Part shown: positions 24,914 through 32,221 of the stretch, one piece after another
Layout: each line of letters starts with the position of its first letter
How positions within the stretch are numbered: position 1 is the first letter of the stretch
Source of the DNA: Liquorilactobacillus sicerae
GTDB lineage: Bacteria > Bacillota > Bacilli > Lactobacillales > Lactobacillaceae
Length of the DNA stretch: 38,941 nucleotides
Assembly: GCF_029916425.1 (NCBI RefSeq)
Contig: NZ_JAHAVQ010000018.1
Location: 1 to 38,941, forward strand
Direction of reading: 5' to 3'
Notes under the pieces: generated by a model
Seen by the model: the letters and a program-made list of their open reading frames with translations, nothing else
Databases searched by the model: none
What the model was told of the DNA's origin: nothing
Program-made: the position numbers and the translations under genes

Positions 24914-25420
24914 TTGACAAATCTAACTAATATTTCCCCGACTAAATTAAGCCACATCCAAACAGCCTTGCTGCAAGAATTCTCAACTTATCCTTTAAGC
25001 CAGGCCCAAGTCACCCGAATCGTCAAGTCAGCCCAAATTTCACGCGGAGCTTTTTACACATATTTTGCTGATCTGCCAGCTGCTTATCGCTACCTTTATC
25101 AGCAAGTCCTAGCTGAGCTTCATCAGCCGTTAACTTTTGAAAATTCGCTGTTAGTCAATTACGATCCCCAGCTTTATTTTAAAGTTGCCGCTGACTTTAC
25201 CCGGCAGCTTCAAAACAGTCGTTACTATGATTTCATCAAGCTCCATTTAATCTATAACGAACCATTTTTAAAAACGCCAATAAGTTCTTCACTACTTTTA
25301 GATTCACAACATTGGCAGGCAATGGTCCTGGTGCATGCTACGATTCAAGATATTTTGTTGGAGCCGACCAAGCGAGAAAGATATTTGGCCCGCTTACAAA
25401 CCGCACTGCTCAAGCAGTAA
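24914..25420 (+). CDS. hrtR: TetR-family regulator, HrtR-like heme sensor
   Basis: A 168-residue TetR-type repressor. N-terminal helix-turn-helix with SQAQVTRIVKSAQISRGAFYTYFADL (ISRGAFYTYF is the TetR recognition helix region); alpha-helical ligand domain after residue 55. In L. lactis HrtR heme is held by His72 and His149; here His70 (LAELHQP) and His141 (LVHATIQ) are at similar positions, which is suggestive only. TTG start 24914; AGGAGG lies about 11 bases upstream. Gene order regulator-permease-ATPase is that of lactococcal hrtRBA. Heme binding would release the operators and induce efflux. Confidence 0.8.
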   Translation: MTNLTNISPTKLSHIQTALLQEFSTYPLSQAQVTRIVKSAQISRGAFYTYFADLPAAYRYLYQQVLAELHQPLTFENSLLVNYDPQLYFKVAADFTRQLQNSRYYDFIKLHLIYNEPFLKTPISSSLLLDSQHWQAMVLVHATIQDILLEPTKRERYLARLQTALLKQ

Positions 25421-25430
25421 AGGAGAGAAA

Positions 25431-26492
25431 ATGTTTTTAGCCTTTAAAGAAATCCGTCACGAAAAATTGCGCTATGGTCTAATTATCAGCATGATCGTTT
25501 TGATTGCTTACTTAGTTTTTATTTTGACCAGTTTGGCCCAAGGACTTGCCGAAGAAAATACCGCTGCCATTAAATCTTGGGATGGGCAGCGGATTATTTT
25601 AAATCAAGATGCGAATATCAATCTTAGTCAGTCACTGATCACTAAAAAGGCCAGCCAGCAACAAAAGATCACGCGCCAAGAAGCTTACCTCGGTCAAGCA
25701 GCTGTGGTCGCTAAAAAAGCTGATCATGCCAAAATCTCAGCCCAGTTTATCGGGATCAAGAATCAGCAGTTCATTGCCAAAAAACTTGACTTAACTCAAG
25801 GCAAGTTGCCGCAAACCCCGCAGCAGATTGTAGTCGATCAATCTTTTAAGGATCAAGGCTACCATTTAAATGATCACTTGCAGTTAAACTCGCAAACAAC
25901 TTCTTTTAAGATCGTCGGTTTTGTCAAAAATGCTAAGCTGAGTATTGCTCCAGTGATTTATGGTCAACTCAAGACTTGGAAAAAATTGAAAAACTTAACT
26001 GGTAACTTTCAAGCCAGTGCGATCGTTTCAAAAAAAGCTTCCTATCAGGCAACGACTAAAGAATTAAAGTCTTATTCTATCAGCAAATTTATTAGCGAAT
26101 TGCCTGGCTATGCCGCACAAAATGCGACTTTCAGTTTGATGATCGGTTTTTTAATGGTTATCGCCTTGATCGTGATCGCTGTTTTCTTATATATTCTGAC
26201 AATCCAAAAAACCCGTAATTACGCGGTCTTACGAGCCCAAGGTGTTCCAGCAGCCTTTTTAGTCAAAGCAACCTTAGCCCAAGCCGGTTTGTTAGTCATC
26301 GTTGGGATCTGTCTTGCTGGAGTTTTAACTGGTTTAACTGCGTGGCTGATTCCAGCCAGTGTGCCAATGAGTTTCCAGCCAGCAGTTTTGATTAGTCTGG
26401 CGGCTGGTTTAATTGTCACGGCCATGTTAGGTGCTTTAATTCCAATTTGGACAATTATTAAAATCGACCCGATCAGTGTAATTGGAGGATAA
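25431..26492 (+). CDS. hrtB: FtsX-like ABC permease, HrtB-like heme exporter
   Basis: 353 residues. MFLAFKEIRHEKLRYGLIISMIVLIAYLVF is the N-terminal cytoplasmic tail and first membrane helix; a large extracytoplasmic domain (about 45-225) follows; three helices at about 235-350 carry the FtsX-like domain, ending WTIIKIDPISVIGG. This MacB-type four-helix layout and the N-terminal pattern resemble LAB HrtB, the heme efflux permease. ATG 25431 is preceded by AAAGGAGAG and lies 10 bases after the regulator stop; the longer upstream frame overlaps the regulator gene and is not used. Acts with the ATPase that follows. Confidence 0.85.
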   Translation: MFLAFKEIRHEKLRYGLIISMIVLIAYLVFILTSLAQGLAEENTAAIKSWDGQRIILNQDANINLSQSLITKKASQQQKITRQEAYLGQAAVVAKKADHAKISAQFIGIKNQQFIAKKLDLTQGKLPQTPQQIVVDQSFKDQGYHLNDHLQLNSQTTSFKIVGFVKNAKLSIAPVIYGQLKTWKKLKNLTGNFQASAIVSKKASYQATTKELKSYSISKFISELPGYAAQNATFSLMIGFLMVIALIVIAVFLYILTIQKTRNYAVLRAQGVPAAFLVKATLAQAGLLVIVGICLAGVLTGLTAWLIPASVPMSFQPAVLISLAAGLIVTAMLGALIPIWTIIKIDPISVIGG

Positions 26493-26495
26493 TTT

Positions 26496-27191
26496 ATGAA
26501 TTCATCAGCAATTTTAATCTTAGAAAAAGTCAGCAAAGTCTTTGGTCAGCAGGAAAGCCAGCTCGAAGTCTTGCATCAAATAAACTTTGCTGCTGCTAAG
26601 GGACAATTAAGTTTGATCATCGGTCCTTCTGGTTCTGGTAAAAGCACCTTTTTGACAATTGCTGGCGGCTTGCAATCAGCCACGCACGGCTTAGTCAAAG
26701 TTGCCGGACAAAACTTAGCACAAATGAGTGCCAAACAGCGTGACTCCTTACGCTTAACGCAAATTGGTTTTGTTTTGCAATCATATAATCTGCTGCCTTA
26801 TTTGACAGTCAGTGAGCAGTTTGCTTTAGTCAGAAAATTCAAAAAGACCGCTAACCTTAGCCCCGCCAACTTAGCATTCTTATTGAATGAATTGGGGATT
26901 GCCGCTTTAAAAGACAAATATCCAGCTGAGTTATCTGGCGGTCAGCAGCAACGAGTTGCGATTGCCCGCGCACTTTATCCTGACCCACCACTAATTTTAG
27001 CCGATGAACCAACAGCCGCATTAGACAGTCAGCGCGTCAAACAAGTTGGCCACTTGTTCCGTCAATTAGCCAAGCAGCGCCAAAAAGCTGTGGTCATCGT
27101 GACTCATGATTTGCGACTGCAACAATTTGCCGATCATTTATACCAAATCAGTGATGGTCAAATCTTTGAGGTCAAGCAACTCAAAGTTTGA
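26496..27191 (+). CDS. hrtA: ABC transporter ATPase, HrtA-like
   Basis: 231-residue ATPase of the LolD/MacB type: Walker A LIIGPSGSGKSTFLTIAGG, Q-loop GFVLQSYNLLPYLTV, signature AELSGGQQQRVAIARAL, Walker B LILADEPTAALD, H-loop VIVTHDL. It powers the HrtB-like permease. It starts three bases after the permease stop with GGAGG inside the permease 3' end, so translation is coupled. Last gene of the hrtRBA-like operon. By sequence alone it could serve another substrate such as an antimicrobial peptide; the heme call rests on the operator, regulator and permease. Confidence 0.88.
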   Translation: MNSSAILILEKVSKVFGQQESQLEVLHQINFAAAKGQLSLIIGPSGSGKSTFLTIAGGLQSATHGLVKVAGQNLAQMSAKQRDSLRLTQIGFVLQSYNLLPYLTVSEQFALVRKFKKTANLSPANLAFLLNELGIAALKDKYPAELSGGQQQRVAIARALYPDPPLILADEPTAALDSQRVKQVGHLFRQLAKQRQKAVVIVTHDLRLQQFADHLYQISDGQIFEVKQLKV

Positions 27192-27203
27192 TTCGAGACT
27201 ACT

Positions 27204-27221
27204 AGTTGTGTTGCCACAACT
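27204..27221 (+). other. hairpin after hrtA-like gene
   Basis: Perfect seven-base stem AGTTGTG-TTGC-CACAACT 12 bases after the stop, but without an immediate T run, so an incomplete terminator or mRNA 3' end structure. Confidence 0.45.
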
Positions 27222-27288
27222 GATCCTCCAAGCTGTCTTTAATTCTTTTACGTTGGTTCGATAGCTGCTTCATTCCTGATTGTTTCAA

Positions 27289-27340
27289 CTACAAACCCCC
27301 TAGGACAAAAGTTGTAATTTCTGCCTTAGAGGGTTTGTAG
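27289..27340. repeat. 52-base intergenic palindrome
   Basis: Arms CTACAAACCC (27289-27298) and GGGTTTGTAG (27331-27340) are perfect complements, with a partly paired interior (CCTAGG...CCTTAG). There is no T tract on either strand. It sits between convergent genes. It may act as a transcript end signal or be a member of a dispersed repeat family. Confidence 0.55.
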
Positions 27341-27392
27341 CAGCGAATCTGGCCACTAGGTCGCTATTTAAAACTTGCTGTTCAAAACTTAA

Positions 27393-29048
27393 TTATTGCT
27401 GCTCTTCACAAGCTGCTACCAGCTGCTCAGGCGTTTGACTACCAAAAATAACTTCACCATCATTAATCATCGTCGCCGGCACACTCATGATATGCTTTTG
27501 TTTCCTTAACTCAGGAAATAGCTGCAAATCAAGCATTTCCGCTGAAACGTTTGGATTGAGCGCGGCCATATGCTGACAAGCCGCAACAACATCCGGGCAG
27601 AAGTGGCAAGTCAATGCTACTCCAATTTTGATCTTCGTCGGCGGCAGTGCTTTGATCCGCGCAATCAACTGAGGGCTGAGTTCCTGCCCAGGTCCAGCTA
27701 GATTATAGATCGCCAAAACTAACGAGTTAAGCTCATGGCCAGTTGGAATGCCACCGAAGCAAATCCCGGTGTCTTTTTGTTGATTATCCAGCAACCGCAA
27801 AACTGGTAAATAAGTCTCCCGACTTGGTGCTGGGGCAACCTGAAATTGTAGATGCTGGTCTAACTGACAAAACTCGGCGGCAAAACTTTGTAATTCCTGA
27901 CTTTTTTGACTGCCATCATCCCAAACCTGTAAAATGACTCCTTTATGCAGCCGGTCTAAAATCTGCTGCAGCTGTTCTTTCATTTTAACTGGGAACCAAG
28001 CACCTTGATGAACCACTGTCGCTGAATCATCAGCTAATTGACTGGCTTGCCCGACCGTTTTTGTTGGTTGTTTTTCCTGCCGTTTAATCGGTAGATGCAG
28101 CCGCTTTTTTAAGGCAGTGACATAATGTTCCGCGCTCGTAGCAGCTAAAGCGCCATCCCCAGCAGCTGTGACGATCTGACGCAATGGTTTAGCAACAATA
28201 TCACCGGCGGCAAATACTCCAGGCAAATTAGTCTGCAGCTGCTGATCAACTTTGAGATAGCCCTGCTGATCATGCTCCAGGATTCTCGTTAATCCAATCG
28301 AAGCTGGTTGCGTACCGATATAAATAAAAATGCCAAATGTTTGCGCTTGTTGATCAGCTTGGTAGGTAAACTCTTCACCAGTCTGGTTATTCTTAAAGAC
28401 TGCCGTTTGCAAATAATCCTGGCCCGTGACCCGGACAATTTCCGTATTGAATTTAACTGTCACTTTGGGATTGCTTAACGCACGCGCCGCCGTTAGCGGT
28501 GCACAAGTAAAGTGATCCTCGCGGGCAATTACCGTGACATGTTTCGCATAACGCGTTAAATAATCAGCTTCTTCAGCTGCTGCGTAACCGCCACCAATGA
28601 CAAAAACTTCTAAACCACTAAATAATTCACCATCACACGTTGAACAAAAAGCAATCCCATGACCGCGAAATTGCTTTTCACCCGGAAAATCCAGCTCCCG
28701 CGGCTTAGCACCACCCGCCAGAATGACGCTGCGAGCATAATAACTTTGTTTGGAGCCATGTAGAACCTTCAAATCATCTTTTAACTCATAATCAGTGATG
28801 AGATCCTTAGCAAGCCGAACTCCAAAATGCGTTGCCTGTTGCTGCATCTTATTCATTAAAACTGTTCCATCGACTTTTTCAACCCCTGGATAGTTCCAAA
28901 CTACAGAGGTCGTTGTGACTTGACCGCCAATCTGATCCGCTTCGATCACTAAAGTATCCAAAGTCGCCCGGCCAGCATAAATTGCTGCCGTTAATCCAGC
29001 AGGGCCAGCACCAATAATAATCGTGTCAAAAATTCTTTTTTCTGTCAT
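27393..29048 (-). CDS. ahpF: domain-permuted AhpF-type peroxiredoxin reductase (TrxR module then AhpF N-terminal module)
   Basis: 551 residues. Residues 1-310 form a thioredoxin-reductase module: FAD motif TIIIGAGPAGLTAAIYAGRA, redox CSTCDGELFSG (Cys-x-x-Cys), NADPH motif EVFVIGGGYAAAEEADYL, and VFAAGDIVAKPLRQIV. Residues about 350-551 match the N-terminal domain of AhpF: MKEQLQQILDRLHKG, GIPTGHELNSLVLAI, then the redox centre ALTCHFCPDVVAA and VPATMINDGEVIFG. In standard AhpF this domain comes first; here it is last. A linker at about 315-345 (Gln, Lys rich) joins them. It should reduce the neighbouring AhpC with NAD(P)H. Start ATG with AGAAGG upstream; 15 bases after the ahpC stop. Confidence 0.92.
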   Translation of the reverse strand: MTEKRIFDTIIIGAGPAGLTAAIYAGRATLDTLVIEADQIGGQVTTTSVVWNYPGVEKVDGTVLMNKMQQQATHFGVRLAKDLITDYELKDDLKVLHGSKQSYYARSVILAGGAKPRELDFPGEKQFRGHGIAFCSTCDGELFSGLEVFVIGGGYAAAEEADYLTRYAKHVTVIAREDHFTCAPLTAARALSNPKVTVKFNTEIVRVTGQDYLQTAVFKNNQTGEEFTYQADQQAQTFGIFIYIGTQPASIGLTRILEHDQQGYLKVDQQLQTNLPGVFAAGDIVAKPLRQIVTAAGDGALAATSAEHYVTALKKRLHLPIKRQEKQPTKTVGQASQLADDSATVVHQGAWFPVKMKEQLQQILDRLHKGVILQVWDDGSQKSQELQSFAAEFCQLDQHLQFQVAPAPSRETYLPVLRLLDNQQKDTGICFGGIPTGHELNSLVLAIYNLAGPGQELSPQLIARIKALPPTKIKIGVALTCHFCPDVVAACQHMAALNPNVSAEMLDLQLFPELRKQKHIMSVPATMINDGEVIFGSQTPEQLVAACEEQQ

Positions 29049-29063
29049 TGGACACGACCTTCT

Positions 29064-29627
29064 TTAAATTTTGCCGACTAAATCAAGACTCGGAGTGATG
29101 GTGTCATCACCTGGATGCCAATGAGCTGGACAAACTTTATCGCCATGTTTTTCAACAAACTGAGCTGCTTGCAAAGTCCGCAAGATTTCACCAGCATCCC
29201 GGCCGATACTCATATCGTTGATCGTATATGATTTGATCTTACCCTCTGGATTCACAATAAAGACACCACGATAAGCTTGACCTGATCCTTCATCTAAAAC
29301 GCCAAAAAAACGTGCCAATTGGCCGGCAGGATCCGCCAACATTGGATATTGCACTTTGCCAATCGTCTCAGTTGCTTCAGCCCAAGCCTTATGAACAAAC
29401 TCAGTATCTTCTGAAACCGAATAAACTTCTGCGTTTGCCTGCTTGAATTCTTCGTAATGATCTTGCAGATCTCCTAATTCAGTTGGGCAAACAAATGAAA
29501 AGTCAGCTGGATAAAAGAAGAAGACCGACCATTTACCTAAAACATCTTGCAACGATACTTGATGTGTCTCGCCTTTTTGGTAAGCATTGACTTTAAAATC
29601 CGTCAATTTTTGATTGATAAAGTTCAT
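29064..29627 (-). CDS. ahpC: alkyl hydroperoxide reductase AhpC (2-Cys peroxiredoxin)
   Basis: 187 residues, the normal AhpC length. VFFFYPADFSFVCPTELGDL holds the peroxidatic Cys, and DKVCPAHWHPGDDTI holds the resolving Cys in the typical AhpC C-terminal VCPAxW motif. It reduces hydrogen peroxide and organic hydroperoxides and is recycled by the AhpF-type protein encoded downstream. ATG 29627 (MNFINQKLTDF) is chosen because GGGAAGGA lies seven bases upstream; the longer frame to 29702 crosses the promoter. First gene of ahpCF. Confidence 0.96.
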   Translation of the reverse strand: MNFINQKLTDFKVNAYQKGETHQVSLQDVLGKWSVFFFYPADFSFVCPTELGDLQDHYEEFKQANAEVYSVSEDTEFVHKAWAEATETIGKVQYPMLADPAGQLARFFGVLDEGSGQAYRGVFIVNPEGKIKSYTINDMSIGRDAGEILRTLQAAQFVEKHGDKVCPAHWHPGDDTITPSLDLVGKI

Positions 29628-29653
29628 AAAAGCATCCTTCCCTTGAAAATTAT

Positions 29654-29668
29654 TTAGAATTTTTCTAA
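29654..29668 (-). promoter_or_regulatory. PerR-box-like palindrome, ahpC leader
   Basis: TTAGAAAAATTCTAA on the minus strand is a 15-base dyad, arms agreeing at six of seven positions, that resembles the PerR box (TTATAATNATTATAA). It lies between the -10 and the ribosome binding site of ahpC. Confidence 0.5.
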
Positions 29669-29679
29669 TTCCATTGCCT

Positions 29680-29708
29680 ATTATAGAATTGGTTGTGCAC
29701 AATGTAAA
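29680..29708 (-). promoter_or_regulatory. ahpCF promoter
   Basis: Minus-strand TTTACA (29703-29708), 17 bases, perfect TATAAT (29680-29685), about 53 bases before the ahpC start. Confidence 0.8.
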
Positions 29709-29722
29709 TAGTCTTGAAAAAA

Positions 29723-30544
29723 TTATTTAATGCTGACCGCCATTTTTAAAGTTGTTTGCGGTGTATGAGTCTGCAATCGGTAAACCACATTATTTTTTTG
29801 CCAAATAATTTCTTGATCACGCTGCCGATTTGCAATTGTCGTTTGAAAACTGATCCGGCCATAATTTTGCGGAGTTGGTAAAGTATTTGATTCCAAAAAT
29901 GCAACCGTCTGTTTAGCTAACGGCGTCGGATCTTCTTGCTTAACAGCTGTTGCATGGACCGTCAAATACCAATTGCCTTCATACCAACTTAAGTACCGTT
30001 GACCAGCACCGGCATCCGTTGCTCCAGTAATCCCGTAGCTCAGCTTGGTTTGTGGCAAACCAGAAAATTCATCAGCTGAACGATAATTGATCTGTTGAGT
30101 AGCTTGTGTTGAATTACTGAAAATTTGTTTGCTATAGACCGCATACGGATTTTCTTGATTTAAGGAAGGATCATTAAAGGGTTTGGCTGTCGATCCAACG
30201 CTATAATCAATCGTAAAATTGGCGGCATCGCCTTGATAACGAACGTTCAGTCGCTGACTGCCAGTATCAAGTCCATCAGCTTGGGGCAAAACAACTTGAC
30301 CAAGAGCTTTAATTAGCTGCTGATTCATTAAAATGATCCGCGGATAAGTTTGACTTTGACTAGTGGTAACTGACGAGGTCGTTGTTGTAGAAAATTCTTT
30401 ATTGTTTTTAGCTACTGAAGATTTTTTTGTTGGTAAAACTTGTGAACTGTTAGCTTGCGAAGTTGAAGATACTGTTTGCTTTGACTTTCCCCCACAACCA
30501 CTTAATATCAGTAATGCCACGACGAGCAATAATTGTTTTTTCAA
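29723..30544 (-). CDS. putative lipoprotein of unknown function
   Basis: 273 residues. MKKQLLLVVALLILSGCGGK is a lipoprotein signal peptide with lipobox LSGC (Cys17), so the mature protein should be anchored to the outer face of the membrane. A Ser/Thr/Gln-rich linker follows (about 20-65: KQTVSSTSQANSSQV, TTTTSSVTTSQSQT), then a globular domain (about 70-273) with PRIILMNQQLIKALGQVVLPQ and YLSWYEGNWYLTVHA. I do not recognise the domain; similar lipoproteins are common in lactobacilli. TTG start, eight bases after GGGAAGGA. It precedes ahpC on the same strand, but the ahpCF promoter lies between them. Confidence 0.75.
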   Translation of the reverse strand: MKKQLLLVVALLILSGCGGKSKQTVSSTSQANSSQVLPTKKSSVAKNNKEFSTTTTSSVTTSQSQTYPRIILMNQQLIKALGQVVLPQADGLDTGSQRLNVRYQGDAANFTIDYSVGSTAKPFNDPSLNQENPYAVYSKQIFSNSTQATQQINYRSADEFSGLPQTKLSYGITGATDAGAGQRYLSWYEGNWYLTVHATAVKQEDPTPLAKQTVAFLESNTLPTPQNYGRISFQTTIANRQRDQEIIWQKNNVVYRLQTHTPQTTLKMAVSIK

Positions 30545-30652
30545 TTTAATTCCTTCCCTTAAATTAAATTCATCCCTTTCTTTCAGATTACCTAAGGGTC
30601 ACTGAGAAAACAAACAATATAACGTTTTATTCAAAAAATTCCCAAACTCCTC

Positions 30653-30681
30653 TTGACATTCAATGATAGTCGGGTTAAGAT
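30653..30681 (+). promoter_or_regulatory. promoter of T-box-controlled hydratase gene
   Basis: Perfect -35 TTGACA (30653-30658), 17 bases, -10 TAAGAT (30676-30681), directly upstream of the T-box leader. Confidence 0.8.
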
Positions 30682-30689
30682 ACAGTCAA

Positions 30690-30976
30690 CAAATGATTAG
30701 ATTTCGGTTAAAAGCAATGACAAGGACAGTAATTATGATTTAACCAGAAAGAGAGCTGTTGGCTGGTGCAAAACAGTGGTTTAGATCTTAATGAACATCA
30801 CCTTCGAGCCGTCAGTCGAACTTAATAAGTAGACTCAACTGGTTCCCTCCATTATCGGGGTTGCTGATCGTTAGATTGGTCAGTGCAAGTGGCAATTTTA
30901 ATAATTGCAATTAAGGTGGTACCGCGTTATTGACGTCCTTTTGAAACAGAAAACTGTTTCAAAAGGACTTTTTTTA
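30690..30976 (+). promoter_or_regulatory. T-box riboswitch leader, probably tRNA-Ile
   Basis: Leader of about 285 bases. The T-box sequence AAGGTGGTACCGCG (30913-30926) is near the end; the Stem I distal-loop element GAGAGCTGTTGGCTGGTGCAA starts at 30751; the specifier region reads GAACATCACCTTCGAG (30793-30808), giving ATC (Ile) in the usual position before ACC. The bulge UGGU would pair with a tRNA 3' end carrying discriminator A, which fits tRNA-Ile and disfavours the alternative AAC (Asn, discriminator usually G). The terminator follows at 30935-30975: 15-base stem GTCCTTTTGAAACAG / CTGTTTCAAAAGGAC and T run. Uncharged tRNA should allow read-through into the hydratase gene. Confidence 0.88.
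30935..30975 (+). terminator. regulated terminator of the T-box leader
   Basis: Perfect 15-base stem with AAAA loop and seven T residues; competes with the antiterminator that includes the T-box sequence. Confidence 0.92.
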
Positions 30977-31014
30977 TCGAAAACTAAAATTCCGTTTGCA
31001 AAGAGGTGGGGGAT

Positions 31015-31141
31015 CGTGAAAGATTCCAGTGAGATTCAGATTTCCGATGATGGTCAGATTCAGATTAAATTGATTCATTCAGTACAACGATTGGTTCTTA
31101 AAATTCGCAGATCTCCCAGAGTGTGGGCAGCTAATTTTTAG
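31015..31141 (+). CDS. possible 41-residue ORF in hydratase leader
   Basis: GTG at 31015 opens a 41-codon frame (MKDSSEIQISDDGQIQIKL...) ending TAG at 31139-31141, between the T-box terminator and the hydratase. AGGTGGGGG lies just upstream but very close to the GTG. I do not recognise the peptide. It may be a leader peptide, a gene remnant or chance. A TCTCCC / GGGAGA dyad overlaps its end. Confidence 0.3.
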
Positions 31142-31175
31142 GGAGACTGTTCATAAAAAACGGAGGTAATTAATT

Positions 31176-31994
31176 ATGACAGATACACAAACTAAAAATG
31201 CAACAACATTGACAGCTAACGAGGAAAAATTTGCACAGACCCTTTATCAAGCTTATACTTCACAAAAGCCTTTGCAAGAAGCAACTTGGAAAGATGCTGT
31301 AACTGACGATCAGGCCGCTTACAAAGTCCAAGCACGACTAACTGAACTAAAACAAGAAGCGGTCGGCGGTTATAAAGTATCTTTGACGAGTGCAGAAACA
31401 CAAAAGATGTTTGCTTCGACGACTCCGCTTTATGGTGCACAAGTTAAAAGTCATTTCTTAGCTTCACCCGTTAAACGCAGTCTGAAAACTTTAATGGAAC
31501 CCCTTGTTGAAGTTGAATTGGAATTTCGGGCTAAAGAAGATCTCCAGGCAAGTGACTCACTGGAAGACTTGATGCGTAAAACTCAAGTTGCGGCCGGTAT
31601 GGAAGTCCCAGATTCTCGTTTTAGCGACTGGTTCCCGAAACTGTCAAAATATATGGTCATGTCCGATGCAGCTGTTGGCGGCCTAGTCCTTTATGGCAAA
31701 GAGTTCGAAACAACTGACGTCTTCAAAGCTGTCACTGACGTTGCCACTGTCAAATGCGAACTATATCACAATGATGAAAAGGTCAGAGAAGGCGTCTCAT
31801 CTGAAGTTCTAGGCAATCCTTTGAAATCACTTCATTGGTTGGTAGCAAAACTTGAAGAACAAGGCAAAAGTTTCAAAGCTGGTCAGATGGTTTCATCTGG
31901 TACATTTGTTTTACCGCCAAAATTAAGTGTCGGCAAGTGGTCAGCGCGTTTTGATCATGGCTTAGGCAAGGTTGATTTTGATGTAACTGAATAA
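31176..31994 (+). CDS. 2-keto-4-pentenoate hydratase / FAH-superfamily protein
   Basis: 272 residues of the MhpD-like hydratase family in the fumarylacetoacetate hydrolase superfamily. Visible: AAYKVQARLTELKQE and GGYKVSLTSAETQKMF in the N-terminal lobe, EPLVEVELEFRAKEDL (Glu ligands of the metal site, E-x-E), AAGMEVPDSRFSDW, and the C-terminal LHWLVAKLEEQGKSFKAGQMVSSGTFVLP, which matches the family LxWLxxxL...LxxGxxVxxGS pattern. Members hydrate 2-hydroxy-penta-2,4-dienoate-like compounds. No aromatic meta-cleavage genes are nearby. RBS CGGAGG before ATG. Control by an Ile-type T-box suggests a link to branched-chain amino acid or 2-oxo acid supply; that is inference. Confidence 0.85.
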   Translation: MTDTQTKNATTLTANEEKFAQTLYQAYTSQKPLQEATWKDAVTDDQAAYKVQARLTELKQEAVGGYKVSLTSAETQKMFASTTPLYGAQVKSHFLASPVKRSLKTLMEPLVEVELEFRAKEDLQASDSLEDLMRKTQVAAGMEVPDSRFSDWFPKLSKYMVMSDAAVGGLVLYGKEFETTDVFKAVTDVATVKCELYHNDEKVREGVSSEVLGNPLKSLHWLVAKLEEQGKSFKAGQMVSSGTFVLPPKLSVGKWSARFDHGLGKVDFDVTE

Positions 31995-32119
31995 TTTTAC
32001 TTAACGATCACTGACGATTCAACTATTATTACAACTGGTTGGCAGCAAAAAATTTATCAGGCAATCATTAGCTTGATAAAAGGATTGACTGTGGCCAGTT
32101 TTTTATATCAAATTGTTTG
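31995..32119 (+). other. intergenic, weak terminator-like hairpins
   Basis: Contains TTTATCA...TGATAAA (about 32051-32079) and a short ACTG-TGGC-CAGT followed by TTTTTT (about 32086-32104), a weak candidate terminator for the hydratase gene. Confidence 0.35.
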
Positions 32120-32181
32120 ACCTTAAATTAACCTTAAATCACCAGGTCAAAATTGTTTAATCTGTTTAATTGCTGTATCAT
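32116..32181 (+). promoter_or_regulatory. uppP promoter with direct and inverted repeats
   Basis: -35 TTGTTT (32153-32158), 17 bases, -10 TATCAT (32176-32181). Upstream are two 11-base direct repeats ACCTTAAAT(T/C)A at 32120-32130 and 32131-32141, one helical turn apart, nested inside the inverted repeat TTTGACC (32116-32122) / GGTCAAA (32145-32151). This is the arrangement typical of an OmpR-type response regulator site. Confidence 0.55.
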
Positions 32182-32221
32182 TAAGCGGTAGAATTGATTT
32201 TTAATTAAGGGGAATATTTTT

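Noticed and set aside
25335..25430. N-terminal extension of the HrtB-like permease
   Set aside because: It overlaps the regulator gene in another frame; ATG 25431 with AAAGGAGAG gives the normal N-terminus.
26219..26536. 105-codon minus-strand ORF
   Set aside because: Shadow of the HrtB-like permease and the start of the ATPase gene; no ribosome site or family match.
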